A stretch of 64,000 bases of DNA, from assembly GCA_003313425.1 (NCBI GenBank), contig NHZP01000014.1, positions 124,001-188,000 on the forward strand, written 5' to 3'. A model generated the notes under the pieces. The model was not told where the DNA came from. It made no database searches and saw nothing but the letters and a program-made list of their open reading frames with translations. Below, in pieces: positions 33,949 through 49,365 of the stretch. Both the position numbers and the translations under genes were made by a program. The DNA is from Pseudopyrenochaeta lycopersici. Its lineage: Eukaryota > Ascomycota > Dothideomycetes > Pleosporales > Pseudopyrenochaetaceae. Each line of letters begins with the position of its first letter. Within the stretch, counting starts at the first letter, position 1.

Positions 33949-35765
33949 ATGATTGAGTCCTACGACCTCGTTATTGTTGGGTCTGGTGAGTTAGCATGAT
34001 GCTACCAAAGTCTCTTGAGGAGGCTTAAATGTCATCTAGCTGACAAGGAGTCGTAGGATGGTTCGGGCTAGGAGCCGCTCGAGCATATATCCAATCCCAT
34101 CCGGATCAGAAAATTGCTGTTTTCGAGTCCAATAAGACGGTTGGGGGCACTTGGTCAGAGGCGCGACTGTATCCAGGGCTTAAGTCCAACAACATGCTTG
34201 GTAGTTACGAATTCCCTGATTTCACCATGGATGAAAAAGTGTACAACATCAAGCCACTTGATCACATCCCCGGCGCCGTTTTGAACCGCTACTTGACGGA
34301 CTTTGCAAAACATTATGCTATATATGAGCGGATTCAATTTGACTCGACTGTCGGCCTTGTTGAATCAACAGAATCTGGTTGGACGCTCACAGTGACAACG
34401 CCGAAGGCAGAGAGACAAGTGCACACAGCAAGGCTCATTCTCGCAACGGGGCTAACGTCAACGCCTAATATTCCACAGTATAAGGACGGGGACAAATTTA
34501 ACAAGCCTTTCTTCCATGCAAAAGACTTTTGCCAGCGTTCAGATGAGCTGAAAGGTGTTAAGAATGTAGTCGTTGTTGGCGGTGCCAAATCAGCCTACGA
34601 TGTTGCCTACGCTATGGTCGAAAGTGGTGCGACGGTCGACCTGATTATCAGGCCAGACAGTACGGGTCCTGTGTGGATTGCTCCGAGGCACGTCACCCCG
34701 ATCCAGCACCGCATTGATACAATTCTCAATATCAGGGCGCTATCGTGGTTTAGCCCTTGTCCGTGGGGGGATCAGGATGGCTTTGGGGTTGTGCGCCGCT
34801 TCCTACAACGGACCACCATTGGTCGAATGCTCGTCAAAGGCTTCTGGAGCGGTAAGTAATTCCAAGGTACATGTATAAGACCGTGAACTTGACTAATCTT
34901 ATCCTTCAATTCAGTGATGGGAAACGATGTCTTGCAGCGTATTCAATACGACAATCATCCTGAGCTTCAGAAGCTAAAGCCCTGGTATCCTGTGTTCTGG
35001 ATCGGTAGTGGCTTGAGTATCTTAAATTATAATACTAACTTCTTCGATATGGTGCGCGACGGCAAAGTCCGGGTGCACATTGAGAACATTGCACGCCTTG
35101 CTCCTGGCCAAGTTGTGCTAGAGAATGGCGACACATTAACAGCAGACGCAATGATCTGTTCGACTGGCTGGAAGAAGGAGTCAACCATCAAGTTTTCGGG
35201 CCTAGACAAAACAGGTCTCGGTCTCCCTATTAATGCGAAGGAGCAGGCTAATCTCAACCTCGAGTATGATACCAAGGTTTTGAAAGAGTTCCCAATCTTG
35301 AAGGCGCAACCGGTTCTGCCATCCAAGCCCCAGAAAGTAGCTGAACCTCTTCGATACTACCGCTTCATGGTGCCATCAGCCATGTTGGAGAAGCGCAACT
35401 TTGCATTTGCCGGTATGATCTCTTCAGTAAGCACTGCAATTTGTGCTAGCACGCAAGGCCTTTGGATAACAGCCTTCTTCGACGGCAAATTGGATCGTGA
35501 AGCAAAGTCTCAAGAAGAGGTCACAAACGAGATCATGATGCATACGCAGTGGGGTAAGTGGCGTTACCCTTGCGGCTACGGCGCAAGTCTTCCAGACTTT
35601 GTGTTTGAAGGCATACCGTATGTGGACATGTTGCTCAAGGACGTTGGTATTCGGAATAAGCGAAAACCTTCCTTTATAAAAGAGCTGCTATCGCCTTACT
35701 GCCCCGAAGATTACGACGGTGTGCTGGCAGAGTATCGGCAGAAGCATGGAATTGTAGCGAAGTAG
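33949..35765 (+). CDS. FMO/Baeyer-Villiger-like flavin monooxygenase, 3 exons
   Basis: FAD- and NADPH-dependent monooxygenase of 560 residues from exons 33949-33985, 34057-34851 and 34915-35765. The first exon splits the FAD-binding Rossmann motif; the junction gives VGSGWFGLGAA (GxGxxG at 11-16). A second dinucleotide motif, VVVVGGAKSAYDVAYA, lies near 185-200 and should bind NADPH. GGTWSEARLYPGLKSN resembles the FMO family block after the first domain. CSTGWKKES near the middle resembles the ATG/STG-containing linker. No signal peptide or membrane segment is seen. It could hydroxylate or Baeyer-Villiger-oxidise an intermediate of the neighbouring aromatic pathway, but the substrate is unknown. 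It converges with the regulator gene. Confidence 0.88.
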
Positions 35766-35910
35766 AGCGCGAAGACGGAATTCTCAAAACACTTGATGGC
35801 ACATGTATTCAGCACTTTGTTAATAAATGGCGTTGGGCAAGATTTACATTACAAACATATCGTTGCACACTATAGAATTTTCGTACCAGAATCTATGTCC
35901 CTAAGCTATC

Positions 35911-38446
35911 TTAGACCTGAAGTGAAGGATCTAGACTCATCTCGGCGTCGGGGAGCACGCAATCAGAATAATCCATCGCGTATCTGTCAGATTCCCAAAG
36001 CATTCGCATGATGATATCATTGTTCCCGATCAGCGTAGGGTCAATAGGCACCATATCATCAAGCGCACCCAAAGAAAGTTCGTTGGGCCAATCTACCGAT
36101 GAGCTGTCCAATATGGTCAAGTCTGGGCTTGGAAGCTGTGTAGTGATATTTTCCGGTCCATCGAGGTCAGCCGCAATGTCCGGTAGGAATACGCGATCCA
36201 CTAGGTTTGCCCGAGACGGGCGCTTTTCGCGATGTAATTGTTCCTTGTAGGCCTTGATTGCCTGATGGAAGCTTGATAGAATGCCATAATATTGTTCAGC
36301 CTGTGGGCTGAGGCGCTTAAGTTCACCCAAGACATGGAGCGACTTGAGGAATGCTGTGCGTCTTTCTGAGCTGTTTCTTTCATCTTCTACAAGAAGAGAA
36401 AAGCCCAGAACAAGACCAGTAGCGAATGTCCATGCCCTATTATACTTTTAGAACGATGCCTTTTTTTCTTTTGCGCAAGTGTCTGTTGACTTACTTAAGG
36501 ATGCACATATTGCCTAGTAAACGCCCAGACCTCATAACTTGGTGACACATTTGCGCCATGAATGTAGCTGCTTCTATACAGGCATCAGCCAGATGGGCTG
36601 ATTTAGCTTTCTGAGTCGGATCATCATTTGGGGCAGTGTGACGCCTAAGGGAAGAGTGCGCATGCCCAGGCAGCTGAGGTACAACGTGCTGTATCAAGAA
36701 ATGTCGTGTGACGAGGATCACACTGAAGTAATAAGCCCCGGAAACATGGACATTTCCAATGGTAATATGTCGGTCGCTGAGATCTTCCCCACTATTTGGT
36801 TGACGGAGAATCGAAGGAAAGTTCCGACTGCGTTGCTGCAATGCAAGTACTAAACTTTCAGCCGCTTCTGTATGAAGCCCACCTTCCGCAGATTTGGTAA
36901 CAGCGGCATCAAGAAGAGCTGTTACTTCATAAACGGCATCTAGTGCGAGCGCTCTGTATGTGAACTCGGAACCAATACTGTTATCATCATTGACATAGCT
37001 GTTGTGTCCTGGCCGAAGAGACGGTGTGCTGCTTGGCCGGCCAAGGATAGAGTTGCAGACAACATCGAAGACACGCAAGCTTTTTGCTGTACGAAGTCTG
37101 TTGTGATAAGGTAAATGAAGTTAGTTGGATTACTTTTGTTAGATTAGAGTGACCAGTTCATACTTACCTAGCATTTCGGGCAGCTGGGGAAAGATATTTG
37201 TGTTGGGCAGACATGTGTAGACCTAGTATGTCGGCAGCCTTAGATGCAACCCCAAGATACATGAAGGCCGAGTTGCGACGACAAGCTCCAAGCATATAAA
37301 AGGCCATAAGCAGGAATGCTCTGACAAGTTCCAGACTAGGGTTCTCTAACATCTTTTCTAGAGCCAGCTTGCGAGCGTACGAGAATAGCCCAGCAGCTGC
37401 AGTGACATCGCCTGAACTGGGACCGCAACATTGTGCCCCAATAGCAACCATGAGGTACAGTGATGATATTTCTAAGCTGTTGGATCTGAGGGTAGCTTGT
37501 GGCGCAGTCCGAGAACTTATTGGATCGGAAGTCTCTAACATCTGAGACACATCGTCCCACGAGTATAAGTCAAGAAGGCCACTCGACTGCATCACATTAA
37601 TACTTTAGTAATGAGATCGAATAATGAAGGTGAGAACTCACAGCGTCCAAGAAGTATTGTATGAAAGATTTTTTCTCGTCAATACTAAGCCCGTCGTAGA
37701 AGCAGCTTGATCCCATGTCTGTAGTGTCTGCCTCAAAGAGCCTCTGGCTTTCTTGGGCATCGGTGAAGCAGGAGCGGCCAACATGGCGTTCCAACGTTTT
37801 CTGTAAAAACCTTAAGAATGAGATGGCTGCCGTATTTCCGATAAAGACTGATATTGACATGATAGTCAGCTCACGTTTTCAAGCTACAGAGGTCTTCTGG
37901 CTTGGGTGGGAATAGCTCCATCGTTGAGTTATGTATCACGCATTCAAATAATACTTCGGCAAGCAAGTTCTGAGCCAAACATGCAAAATAACACTTACCT
38001 TTCTCTCCACTCATACTTGAAAGCATGACAGGCGGTTGTCCCATAGATTCACTTGATGAATCCCGGATATCGTTGTCGAGACTTTCTTCAGATCTGTGCT
38101 GCTGGAAAGGATTGGCATAATTGGTAGATATGCTACCCGGCGAAATGGCACTATGATCCTGAATATCCCACGAGGAGTTCGGGGATATCATGCCCTCACT
38201 AATTATATTCCTATCAGAGGCCGTGTGTGAATGTCCCATTGGAGGCTGTTGAGAAGAAACCGGACTGTGCCGCGGCAAGGGATGATGCCGCCGACCTGCA
38301 GTGTAGCGGCATGAATTGTTGTAGCCCTTTTTCTCGCATGCATTACAGGGTTGCATTCCATCACAACGCTTCTTGGATGCTTTGCACGAGTCGCATGCCC
38401 GCACAACTCGTTGTCGGTCCTGCGGCTTCACCGGCCGGCGAGGCAT
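35911..38446 (-). CDS. Zn2Cys6 transcription factor of the catabolic cluster, 5 exons
   Basis: Nuclear regulator, 733 residues from minus-strand exons 38446-37999, 37847-37642, 37586-37168, 37097-36495 and 36436-35911. The zinc cluster is RACDSCKASKKRCDGMQPC, with cysteines C18, C21, C28, C34, C37 and C46. The middle homology region (fungal_trans) covers about 290-500 and includes LVRAFLLMAFYMLGACRRNSAFMYLGVA. The C-terminus has acidic patches that may activate transcription. The first intron (150 bases) is the least certain; the region inside it is open in the zinc-finger frame, but only its removal joins EK to VFIGNTAAISFLRF. All frames close. Its place in the middle of the catabolic genes suggests it controls them. 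Its own promoter has tandem GCGGAAGTTGCTCA copies. Confidence 0.88.
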
Positions 38447-39030
38447 TGTGAACCCAGATTTTGTGAAGTCCTTTCAAAACATCATGTAATCAAGATATTC
38501 GGAGTCGCTTTACCTAATATGGACCTGGGGTAGAGGCGGAAGTTGCTCAGTGTACGGAGGATCGGGGTTGCGGAAGTTGCTCATGGAGCAGCAGCCGCCG
38601 TTGCCTTATTATGTTAGTATGATACAGTTATCTGGCGCGGCCATTCTAACCTTGATAATCCGCCCGAGTTTCACAAGCAGAAAATCCAACCCCGCAAATG
38701 CCAACAAGCGCCGCCCAAGGGACGCGCCAGGGTGCAGCACCCGAAGATAAGCGAAGTGCCGTCGGATGTTGCGCGATAACAGTCAAAGATTGGCAGTTCA
38801 GCTTGCTCTCCACGTCTGCATTGCCTTTATGCCCCCAAATTTTGACAACACATCATACAGAGGCATTCGATATAAGTTTTCATTGCGAGTGCCACAACCA
38901 CGGCCATTTTAGCTGTAAAGCATCGCATATACGCGTTGTGTCTGACACCCAGACATTGACATGACTTAAATCACCTGCACAACAAGTGGGTATCATCAAA
39001 TTGTAATTTATGCGTATCTTGTCGAAATAT
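38447..39030. other. promoter region of the cluster regulator
   Basis: 584 bases between the regulator start and the 3' end of the decarboxylase gene, both on the minus strand. It holds the tandem repeat described at 38,536-38,583. No gene seen. Confidence 0.45.
38536..38583. promoter_or_regulatory. tandem 14-base direct repeat GCGGAAGTTGCTCA
   Basis: Two exact copies, at 38536-38549 and 38570-38583, 34 bases start to start (about three helical turns) and some 90-140 bases upstream of the regulator start codon. Each carries a CGG half-site. The second copy is preceded by TT, giving TTGCGGAAG, a word also found upstream of the decarboxylase and FAD monooxygenase genes. Confidence 0.55.
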
Positions 39031-42129
<3,099 letters not shown>

Positions 42130-43220
42130 ATGTCCACGACCAACGGCATCAACGGTGCCGCCAAAATCAAGCCGCAATATGATCCCGAGTTCACCACCAA
42201 TGTAATCAAGGCCACTGGACCGAAAGCAAGCCCGCGTGTCGCTCAAGTAATGGGAAGCTTGATCAAGCATCTTCACGATTTTGCGCGCGATGTTGACCTG
42301 ACAGTTGATGAATGGATGATGGGCGTCAACATGATCAATGAAGCAGGGCAGATGAGCAACGAACGACGCAATGAGGGCCAACTGCTATGTGACGTGATTG
42401 GACTAGAATCGTTCGTCTTTGGAGTCTAATCAACCGTGGCCAATTATACTGACGTTTCTTGAAGGCTAGTTGACGAGATTACAAACAAGCTTCTCGTAGG
42501 TGCTGACTATGAGGCTACCAAGACGGCCATTCTGGGACCTTTTTTTCGGCATAACACGCCACCAACCAAAAACGACGCAAGTATCATCAAAACAATGCCA
42601 AAAGACGGCGAAGTCACGTATATGCACGGCATTATCCGTGATGCTGCAACAGGCGAGCCTCTAAGAGGAATCACCGTAGACATCTGGCAATGCAGTACGA
42701 ACGGTTTATACGAGCAACAAGATCCTGATCAGGCTGATTTCAATTTACGCGGAAAGCTCACAACAGACGAGAACGGATACTATGGGCTGTACTGCTTGCG
42801 GCCCGTTCCTTATCCTATCCCGTACGATGGTCAGTTATCCTCTTTGTTCTTCTGTTGTGATTTGTCCTTTGGCACCATAAGATATATTCCTAACTCGAAA
42901 ACAGGTCCCGCTGGTAAGCTTCTGCAGCTCCTTGATCGTCACCCGTACCGGCCTGCTCATATTCACATCATTGTAAGTAATTTTGTACTACTTGAATGAA
43001 TAACAATGAACAAGCTGACCCTCGCATTCGCTAGGCCGGTAGCGACAAGTACACACCCTTGACGACCCAAATATTTGATAAGACAAGCAAGTACCTTGTC
43101 GATGATTCAGTGTTTGCTGTAAAGGACGCCTTGATTGTTGACTTCAACCCCGTCCAGGGCAATCTAAAGGCAGCTTTGGAGTTGGTATACGATATTCGGC
43201 TAGCTAGAAGGGATGTGTGA
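42130..43220 (+). CDS. intradiol ring-cleavage dioxygenase (catechol/hydroxyquinol 1,2-dioxygenase family), 4 exons
   Basis: Non-haem iron(III) enzyme that opens catechol-type rings between the two hydroxyls. Exons 42130-42410, 42465-42829, 42905-42972 and 43035-43220 give 299 residues. The N-terminal helical dimerisation domain (about 20-95) precedes a beta-sandwich. The iron ligands can be assigned as Tyr176 (NGLYEQQ), Tyr210 (RPVPYPIP), His234 and His236 (YRPAHIHI); their spacing matches bacterial catechol 1,2-dioxygenase closely. The third exon is only 68 bases and carries both histidines. Fungal relatives are annotated both as catechol and as hydroxyquinol dioxygenase, so the product could be cis,cis-muconate or maleylacetate. 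With the adjacent dihydroxybenzoate decarboxylase, catechol is the simplest substrate. Confidence 0.92.
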
Positions 43221-43811
43221 AATGAAATTCTCCCTAGAGAGCTTACGCTCACAACATGACCAAGTGTACCTTCGATGATTTCGTTTTGGTTTTCGAATCG
43301 GTTCCAAGGATCTCCATATTTCAATTCAGTCTGAATGCATTTTGAAGCAAAAATTCATTGTTAGCTCACATTCTCGCAAAAATCCAAATTATTACCTATC
43401 ACGCCAACTCCTTGTACATGCGTTGAACAAAAGTCCACCTTCGATGCCAACCGCACTCTGCGTATTCATTTTCAACTTGGAAAGTCTGGATGACATCCTG
43501 TAAACATTAGAGGCCATGACATATTGCACAGATCGATCATTTGCGATGTTAAATAGTCGGGTATTAACCAAACATATATTTCGCGCTTGTAAGCCGACAT
43601 TTGGTTGCTAAAGGAAGTAATACTCTAGAACTGCAAATTCAAGTTATTTCTATGATAATTTGGGTTTATGTGGTCGAGTTGTAAGCTTAGGGGGCAAAAT
43701 GGGCGATGTTTTCATTTAAGAGTATATTCTTAACGGGTATATGGTACAAATTAAGTTTCCGCGCGAATCCCAACTAACTCCATATTGCGAAAAGGTATTT
43801 ACAAGTACTGG
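43221..43811. other. convergent intergenic region
   Basis: 591 AT-rich bases between the 3' ends of the dioxygenase and FAD monooxygenase genes. No gene seen. Confidence 0.45.
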
Positions 43812-45360
43812 CTAAAGCTTCGTAGACTGTTCAATGATGATTCCATCCGAAAGCTTGAGTCCAAAAGGTAACCCCCTAACATATTTGTCTGTGTAAGGAT
43901 TGCCTTGCCTCTCTGCAAATGCTTGGTCGATGTCTTTATACATGTCATATGCATTCATCTCCTCGATTGTCAGCTTGTTCGCTTCGTCTTCCACCTTGTA
44001 GTTTGATAAAGATGTATTGCTTGAGAAGCCTAATGAAATCTGTGTTAGCTAATACAATATCAGACTTGTTACTATCAAACGCGCTTACCAATTCGTTCAT
44101 TGATATTGTACGCTGCCTTAGCAGCAGAAGACTGAACCTTAGTAGCACGAGGCAAGCGAACCTTCTCATAAACAGCAAGTGACTCCTTCACATCTCCCTT
44201 GAAGTAGTCCTTGTTGAAGAGAATTCCCAAAGCAGCCGCATCCTCAATAGCCATGCAAGCTCCTTGACTTTGATGGGGCATCATCTACAGATGTAAATCA
44301 GCTTCAAGAGTTTGAGAGAATGAAACGAAGACAAATACGTACCGGATGGCCAGCATCGCCAAGCAATGCAACAGTATTCTTGGTAAGGTATGGGTAGGGC
44401 TGGTGCACCCAAAGACGCCAAGGCTGTATTTCAATGCCAATAGCAAGGTGAGCCTTCACCTGAGCATCGAGCTCAGGATATGGTGCGAGGAGCTCCTCAA
44501 CAGGAAGGTCGGCGCCGCCCCATGTGTGGTTCGCATAATCCCCTACCGAGCGGGAAAAAAAACAGTAGTATGAGAGAAGGTTGCCGCCATTACAAGGGGA
44601 GAGCACAATCTTGTCCCACTTGCCTTCCTGGCCTCCCCAGTACTCGAGTGCGCTGTTGAGAGAGTAATCTACAAGTCCAAGCTTTCTGGCATCCTCTGTC
44701 TTGACGTTGGCATGCAAGCAGCTCGATTCAGCTGGTCGTTTTTCTGGGTGCAAGCCGATAATCTTCCGCGTTACGGATCCGATCCCGTCTGCTCCAACGA
44801 TCAAGTCGTGCTGAGTCTTGGTGCCATTGGTGAAGGCGATTGTACCAGATTCAAGATCTATATTTTCACACTATAATCTAATGTTAGCAGGCATCAAGAG
44901 ACAAAATGTCGTCGATTGCCGTAGGCCTGATTCTTACCGGGTGGTTCACTAGCAACTTTGCTGGAGACCCAGCGCCATCCTCCTGCAAAGCACAATCCAT
45001 GAGCATCTTGTGCATATATTGCCGGTGAAACATATTGTAGACATGTCCCCATCGCTCTTCATAGTCATCGAGGTCGTATACGCTGACGGGCTCGCCAGTC
45101 TTCCAGTCACGATTTATCAGCTTTTTAAGGACCACCGGGTCTCCTTTCTCCACGTCGACTCCCCATTCATGCAACCAGCGGGTGCCGTTAGCAGCGCAAG
45201 ATACTGATGCCCCAGCCTCTCCTGCGAAATCATTCCGCTCGTAGATGGTGACCTGATGGCCCGCTCGACGCAGCGCAATGGCTACTGACAATCCACCAAT
45301 TCCGCCACCAATGACGCCCACACTCAAGCGCCTCCAGCCACCTTCCCTCATTGAGCCCAT
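43812..45360 (-). CDS. salicylate-hydroxylase-like FAD monooxygenase, 4 exons
   Basis: Class A flavoprotein monooxygenase of 454 residues from minus-strand exons 45360-44938, 44870-44343, 44284-44089 and 44029-43812. The FAD-binding Rossmann motif VIGGGIGGLSVA is at 16-27, the DG motif LIVGADGIGS at about 164-173, and the GD motif ends exon 2 as ALLGDAGHP (309-317). Splicing then joins MMPHQSQGACMAIEDA, the conserved block after GDAxHP. This layout is that of salicylate 1-hydroxylase and its relatives, which use NADPH and O2 to hydroxylate aromatic acids. In this cluster it could turn salicylate into catechol or 2,3-dihydroxybenzoate, or hydroxylate resorcinol; the sequence does not decide. 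All introns are GT-AG. Confidence 0.9.
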
Positions 45361-46423
45361 ATTGTTCTGGAGAAAGATTTTTCGATCAAGGAGTATAATG
45401 TTGGGTTATTGGGACAAAGATGTAACGATGGCGACTCTGAATATGGAACAACAAAGTCTCTGATGTGATAGATAAAAGAACCGCGGCCTATATCTTCTTG
45501 ATGATATTAGTTTCAAGATTTGGATGTTGTAATGGCGCAACTCGAGCCATTTCTAGCAGCCCGGCCACCTGGGCGGATAGTGTTCGCCCTGCAATGTGCG
45601 GAAGCTTGCGGCACGAATCAACTTGTTCTGCTGAGAGGTTGTGTAATAGCCGACCCTGCAGATTGTTGAATCAACCAGTCGCGGAAATGGTCCCGTACGA
45701 TAGCCGCCACAAGCGGGTTGCGATCGGATCTCGCACCTTGCACCGAGATCATCAATAATAATGAACTTGCGGAAGATGGCCCTCTAAAAAAGCCAGACAA
45801 TTTTTAGTGACTGCTTCGCTGTGAGAGATGCAACTCCGATAAACCGTGTAAAGGTGACTAATAATTTTGTGAATAGAAAATGTTAATAGTGTATGTCTCA
45901 ACCTAGAAATTAGGCCAACGACCGATCTCAGCAAGATAGAAATCAAATGAAGCGTTCTATGTAGTTTAATATACGCTAGAAACTAATAAATTCTCTCCAA
46001 GCCTGTTTACACAGGTATTGAATGGAATAGGTAGAATTTTGTCTGGTGAGTCGTACTTGCCGGCACGATATGAATACATAATCTATGAAGTCCACTACAT
46101 AGGGTTTCTATATTTTCTTTTAGGTTAACACCATGATGCTCATAACGTGAAGTATTTGTTTCAAATCAAAGGGAAAAGCAGAAAAATCGACACAAGTTTA
46201 ACATGTAGCGTTCTCTGGTGTTGAGCAACTTCACTTACGCATGCCTTGTGCGCTTATCATGTTCATAACTCGACCTATCAGCCCAGCTTCACAAAGTTTC
46301 GGACGCATTCGGATATGTTTCGACTGCGCTACGTAGGCGCGCACTTCTGCCACTGCAAGAAATACTTCTGCGTACTACATGCAATTATCAGTAAGTACTT
46401 ATTTGTTTACCATCATGACCCAC
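45361..46423. other. promoter of the FAD monooxygenase and right flank of the cluster
   Basis: About 1.06 kb. The part near the monooxygenase contains GTGCGGAAG (45,596-45,604), TTGCGGC directly after it and CTTGCGGAAG (45,766-45,775). No coding region. Confidence 0.45.
45766..45775. promoter_or_regulatory. CTTGCGGAAG word upstream of the FAD monooxygenase
   Basis: Same 10 bases as at 40,505-40,514 in the decarboxylase promoter, about 405 bases upstream of the monooxygenase start. A one-mismatch partner, GTGCGGAAG, lies at 45,596-45,604. Candidate binding site for the cluster Zn2Cys6 regulator. Confidence 0.4.
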
Positions 46424-47092
46424 TTACAACTTGGCATCAAAAGAGTCCACAGTAAGTAAATTCAGCCCTGTTGCACTGAATGGTGTAATGCGAACTTCCG
46501 ACTTTATATTTAGCAGACCTTGCTCACCACAGGGAGACCAGACGGTAGAGGCAGAGTCAACCTCGTCGTGCTTCAGATAGTTGCCATTCATTGGGCCAGT
46601 GAAGGTCGTGGGTATAACAGTCTAAGCCTCAATCAGCCACCATAATTACGGCTTCTCGCAATGAGGTTGCAGCAACAGCCCCTGGAAATTGCATACCTGA
46701 TTTTGCTGCCCAGAGAAATAATAAGTACTCTGTGCTGTCCCGGTAACGCCATTCTCTAGACTAGCATATCCTCTATAATCTGCTCCAAAGATAGAGTACT
46801 GAAAGCCACCAGGATATCTCAGCTTCAACTGCAACTGGCAGAATTTTCGGCGATCGCTAGCGGGGATATCAGGACCAGATTGCACTGTGTAGGCGTCGAA
46901 GGAGAGTGTAATTGTTGAGCGGTCATTAGATAGGATCCCCTGAGCCGTGTTCTCGGGGCATCCTGTGCCACCGTATGTGACTTCTTGTATCTCGACTGCA
47001 GTGTTAGGAGGGTGTTCGGTGGATTGAGGGAAGGGTGCTGGCGATGTGGCAGTAAGGGCAGCGAGGCTGATGAAAGTTGCTGTAATCTTCAT
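46424..47092 (-). CDS. secreted DUF4360-type protein, 2 exons
   Basis: Exons on the minus strand are 47092-46697 and 46621-46424, giving 197 residues. A signal peptide is clear (MKITATFISLAALTATSPA). The mature part has GGTGCPENTA, RKFCQLQLKLRYPGGFQYSI, DYRGYASLENGVTGTAQSTY and, after the splice, FTGPMNGNY and STVWSPCGEQGLLNIKSEVRI. This is the pattern of the DUF4360 family of small secreted fungal proteins with conserved cysteines. Without the intron the frame would end early in unrelated sequence, so the two-exon model is preferred. The function of the family is not known to me. Being small, secreted and next to gene-poor DNA, it could act at the host or wall interface, but that is conjecture. 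Confidence 0.85.
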
Positions 47093-49365
47093 GTTGATCC
47101 GTTGAGGATCAGGTTTGATTGGCCTACTAGATCCGCAGCAAAGTATAATTATGATCGAAAGATATCCATACCACTGATGCTGAAGAGTGCCGTCCGACTA
47201 AACGTTCATTATGTTATATACCGACCGATAAGCGCGGCACATTCCAGGGCGACGTTATTCAGGAAAGTATCCCAGGCCTGAGGAATGTACAACCTCTGAT
47301 ACAATCTAGAACGCCACGACTCATTGAACATCGTAAGGAGAAGCCGTGTGTAGCTTGGAAAATCAATCTGCAAAGCTCACATGCCCCACCAAATGACCTT
47401 GATTGTTTCAAAACCTAAGATGTTGCTCTAGCGATTACAATTGATAATCTGCTAGCGTCACGCCTTACTTGCATCTAAAATGGGATGTTCAGACTACCCG
47501 CTTCGTGACTATTCAGATGGTGATATGCATATTTATTGCCATGTGTTATCGGACATTTCCCGCAAGAAATGGAACGTTGAGGCGTGTAAATAACTCCATT
47601 GACAAGGGTCCAGCCTGCTTTTTTTTCGAGCTGGAGCTGTTGACCGTGATCCTGAGAAGCACTTGATTATGATCGCATGTGAGCAGTCATTTTCCAGTTA
47701 AATTGGTGGTATTTTCGGAAGGTATACGTAATTAAAAATCTTTTTAATTATAGGACTGTTATTATAACTGAGTACCAGTGCTATTGTAGGACCATAATAT
47801 TTACCTCCGCTCACGCGAGTTACTTTTCGGCATTTATCAACATTGAGATCTTCGAGTTGATGGTATATTTCGCAGCCATCCGTAGACCTATATTACTATG
47901 TATTGATCTTTATAGTGTCCTCAGCGCAGCAACGCGGGCTCATAAGGTGAGTTCACAGAACCTGCAACTTTAGACTAAAAGTTACTGCCAACGCTCCCGT
48001 TAAATCAAAGCTCTCAGGAAGCCTACCGATCAGAATATGAGCATGGAAAGCTTAGGTGTAACATTTCGATGTGTTTAAGTTTATATAAATACCATGTTTA
48101 GCGTATGTTAATCCTGATGCTTGCGATGCGTAACTTGGCTTCACGATGTCTGTGCCTAAAACATCTTGAAACAATATGGTTTATACACTACTATGAGGTC
48201 CGATAGAAGAGCAATAGATGAAATGAGATCGGGACGCCAGACTGCTAATCGAGAAAGGGTCCAAACATTCCTTGAAAACCCGACGCATTGGTTTCCCCAG
48301 TAAAGCCATGGATTGGATACACCAAAGCGATGTCCTAATTTAGCTTAGTATTGTCCTGGAATGCGTAATGTGCAGTGAGGGATCGTGTGCTGATCTCCTT
48401 TTGACGCTTCTCCTTATTCGAGGACACCACAACGTCCACGAACTGAACAGCTAATTTGATTTGTCTCTGTCGGTCATCACGTATTTGAGGCAACATTCAC
48501 AGTTCAATGTCACGATATCTTAATGGTCCACTAGATCATCGTGCTTAATTAAAGAACCATGAAGTTATCGTTGATGTTGTGTTCGCTGATGGCGCTTGCA
48601 TTCACATAGCTGCTATATAAATGGGCAAGAGCTCTGTTAGAAAGCTGGGCCACTATAGTTCGTTATCAAATGTTCCCTGTTGGGAATGCAGTCAGAGGCG
48701 AACTTGACCGTCCTTGCGTTGACGTCCAATTACGTCATGTGACACGCTATGGATAGTCTCTCTACTTTTTTTGCTGACGCCTCGGTGGCATATGTCTAGG
48801 ATTCAATTCGTTGATCAGCAGCAAGGGCCGCATAAACTCCAGTCCTCGCTTCTAGATGTCATCCTTAGGCTCAAATCACCAAGCCCTTAAAATAACCCAA
48901 AACATCATTCATCCAACCCATGGATCTCTACCGCTTATTCCGCAGCTAAATTATGCGTTGAGCTGCTGAGTGCATTTTTTTTCGTGTCCTATAGCCATGA
49001 AGAATGCACTGGGGTTGCCGATAATCGACGCAAATCGTATTATTCACGAACTGAGAGCATTTCATCACTGGCCGTCCAGACCTGGGTAAAACCAAAAACT
49101 CTCTGGGTCATGAGGCGTCACGAGACCGACGAAAACATACGTGTTATACCTGTTGCGATAATAAAACTGCTAAGACCCTGCACTATTTCTCAAGCGTGAA
49201 TGATTGTTTTGCACTCCTGTTGCCACGTCTCTCTTTCAAGTAAGAGATTGTATTGTATTAGTTATGAGAGCTCGATGCTTGCATGAGAATCATAGTGATA
49301 TCCTCTGAGTTGAACCGTAGTGATCGTTGGCCCCTAGTAATTAAAAGTTATGAATGCTGTCGTTT
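47093..49365. other. AT-rich gene-free stretch
   Basis: About 2.3 kb with only short frames. 47,700-48,200 is clearly AT-rich. No RNA gene, repeat or coding motif recognised. Confidence 0.4.

Noticed and set aside
37848..37998. Continuation of the cluster regulator's first exon through to a stop near 37,870
   Set aside because: The frame stays open for about 40 codons but ends in a stop and cannot be joined in phase to the next conserved block. The GTAAGT donor at 37,998 gives an exact in-frame join.
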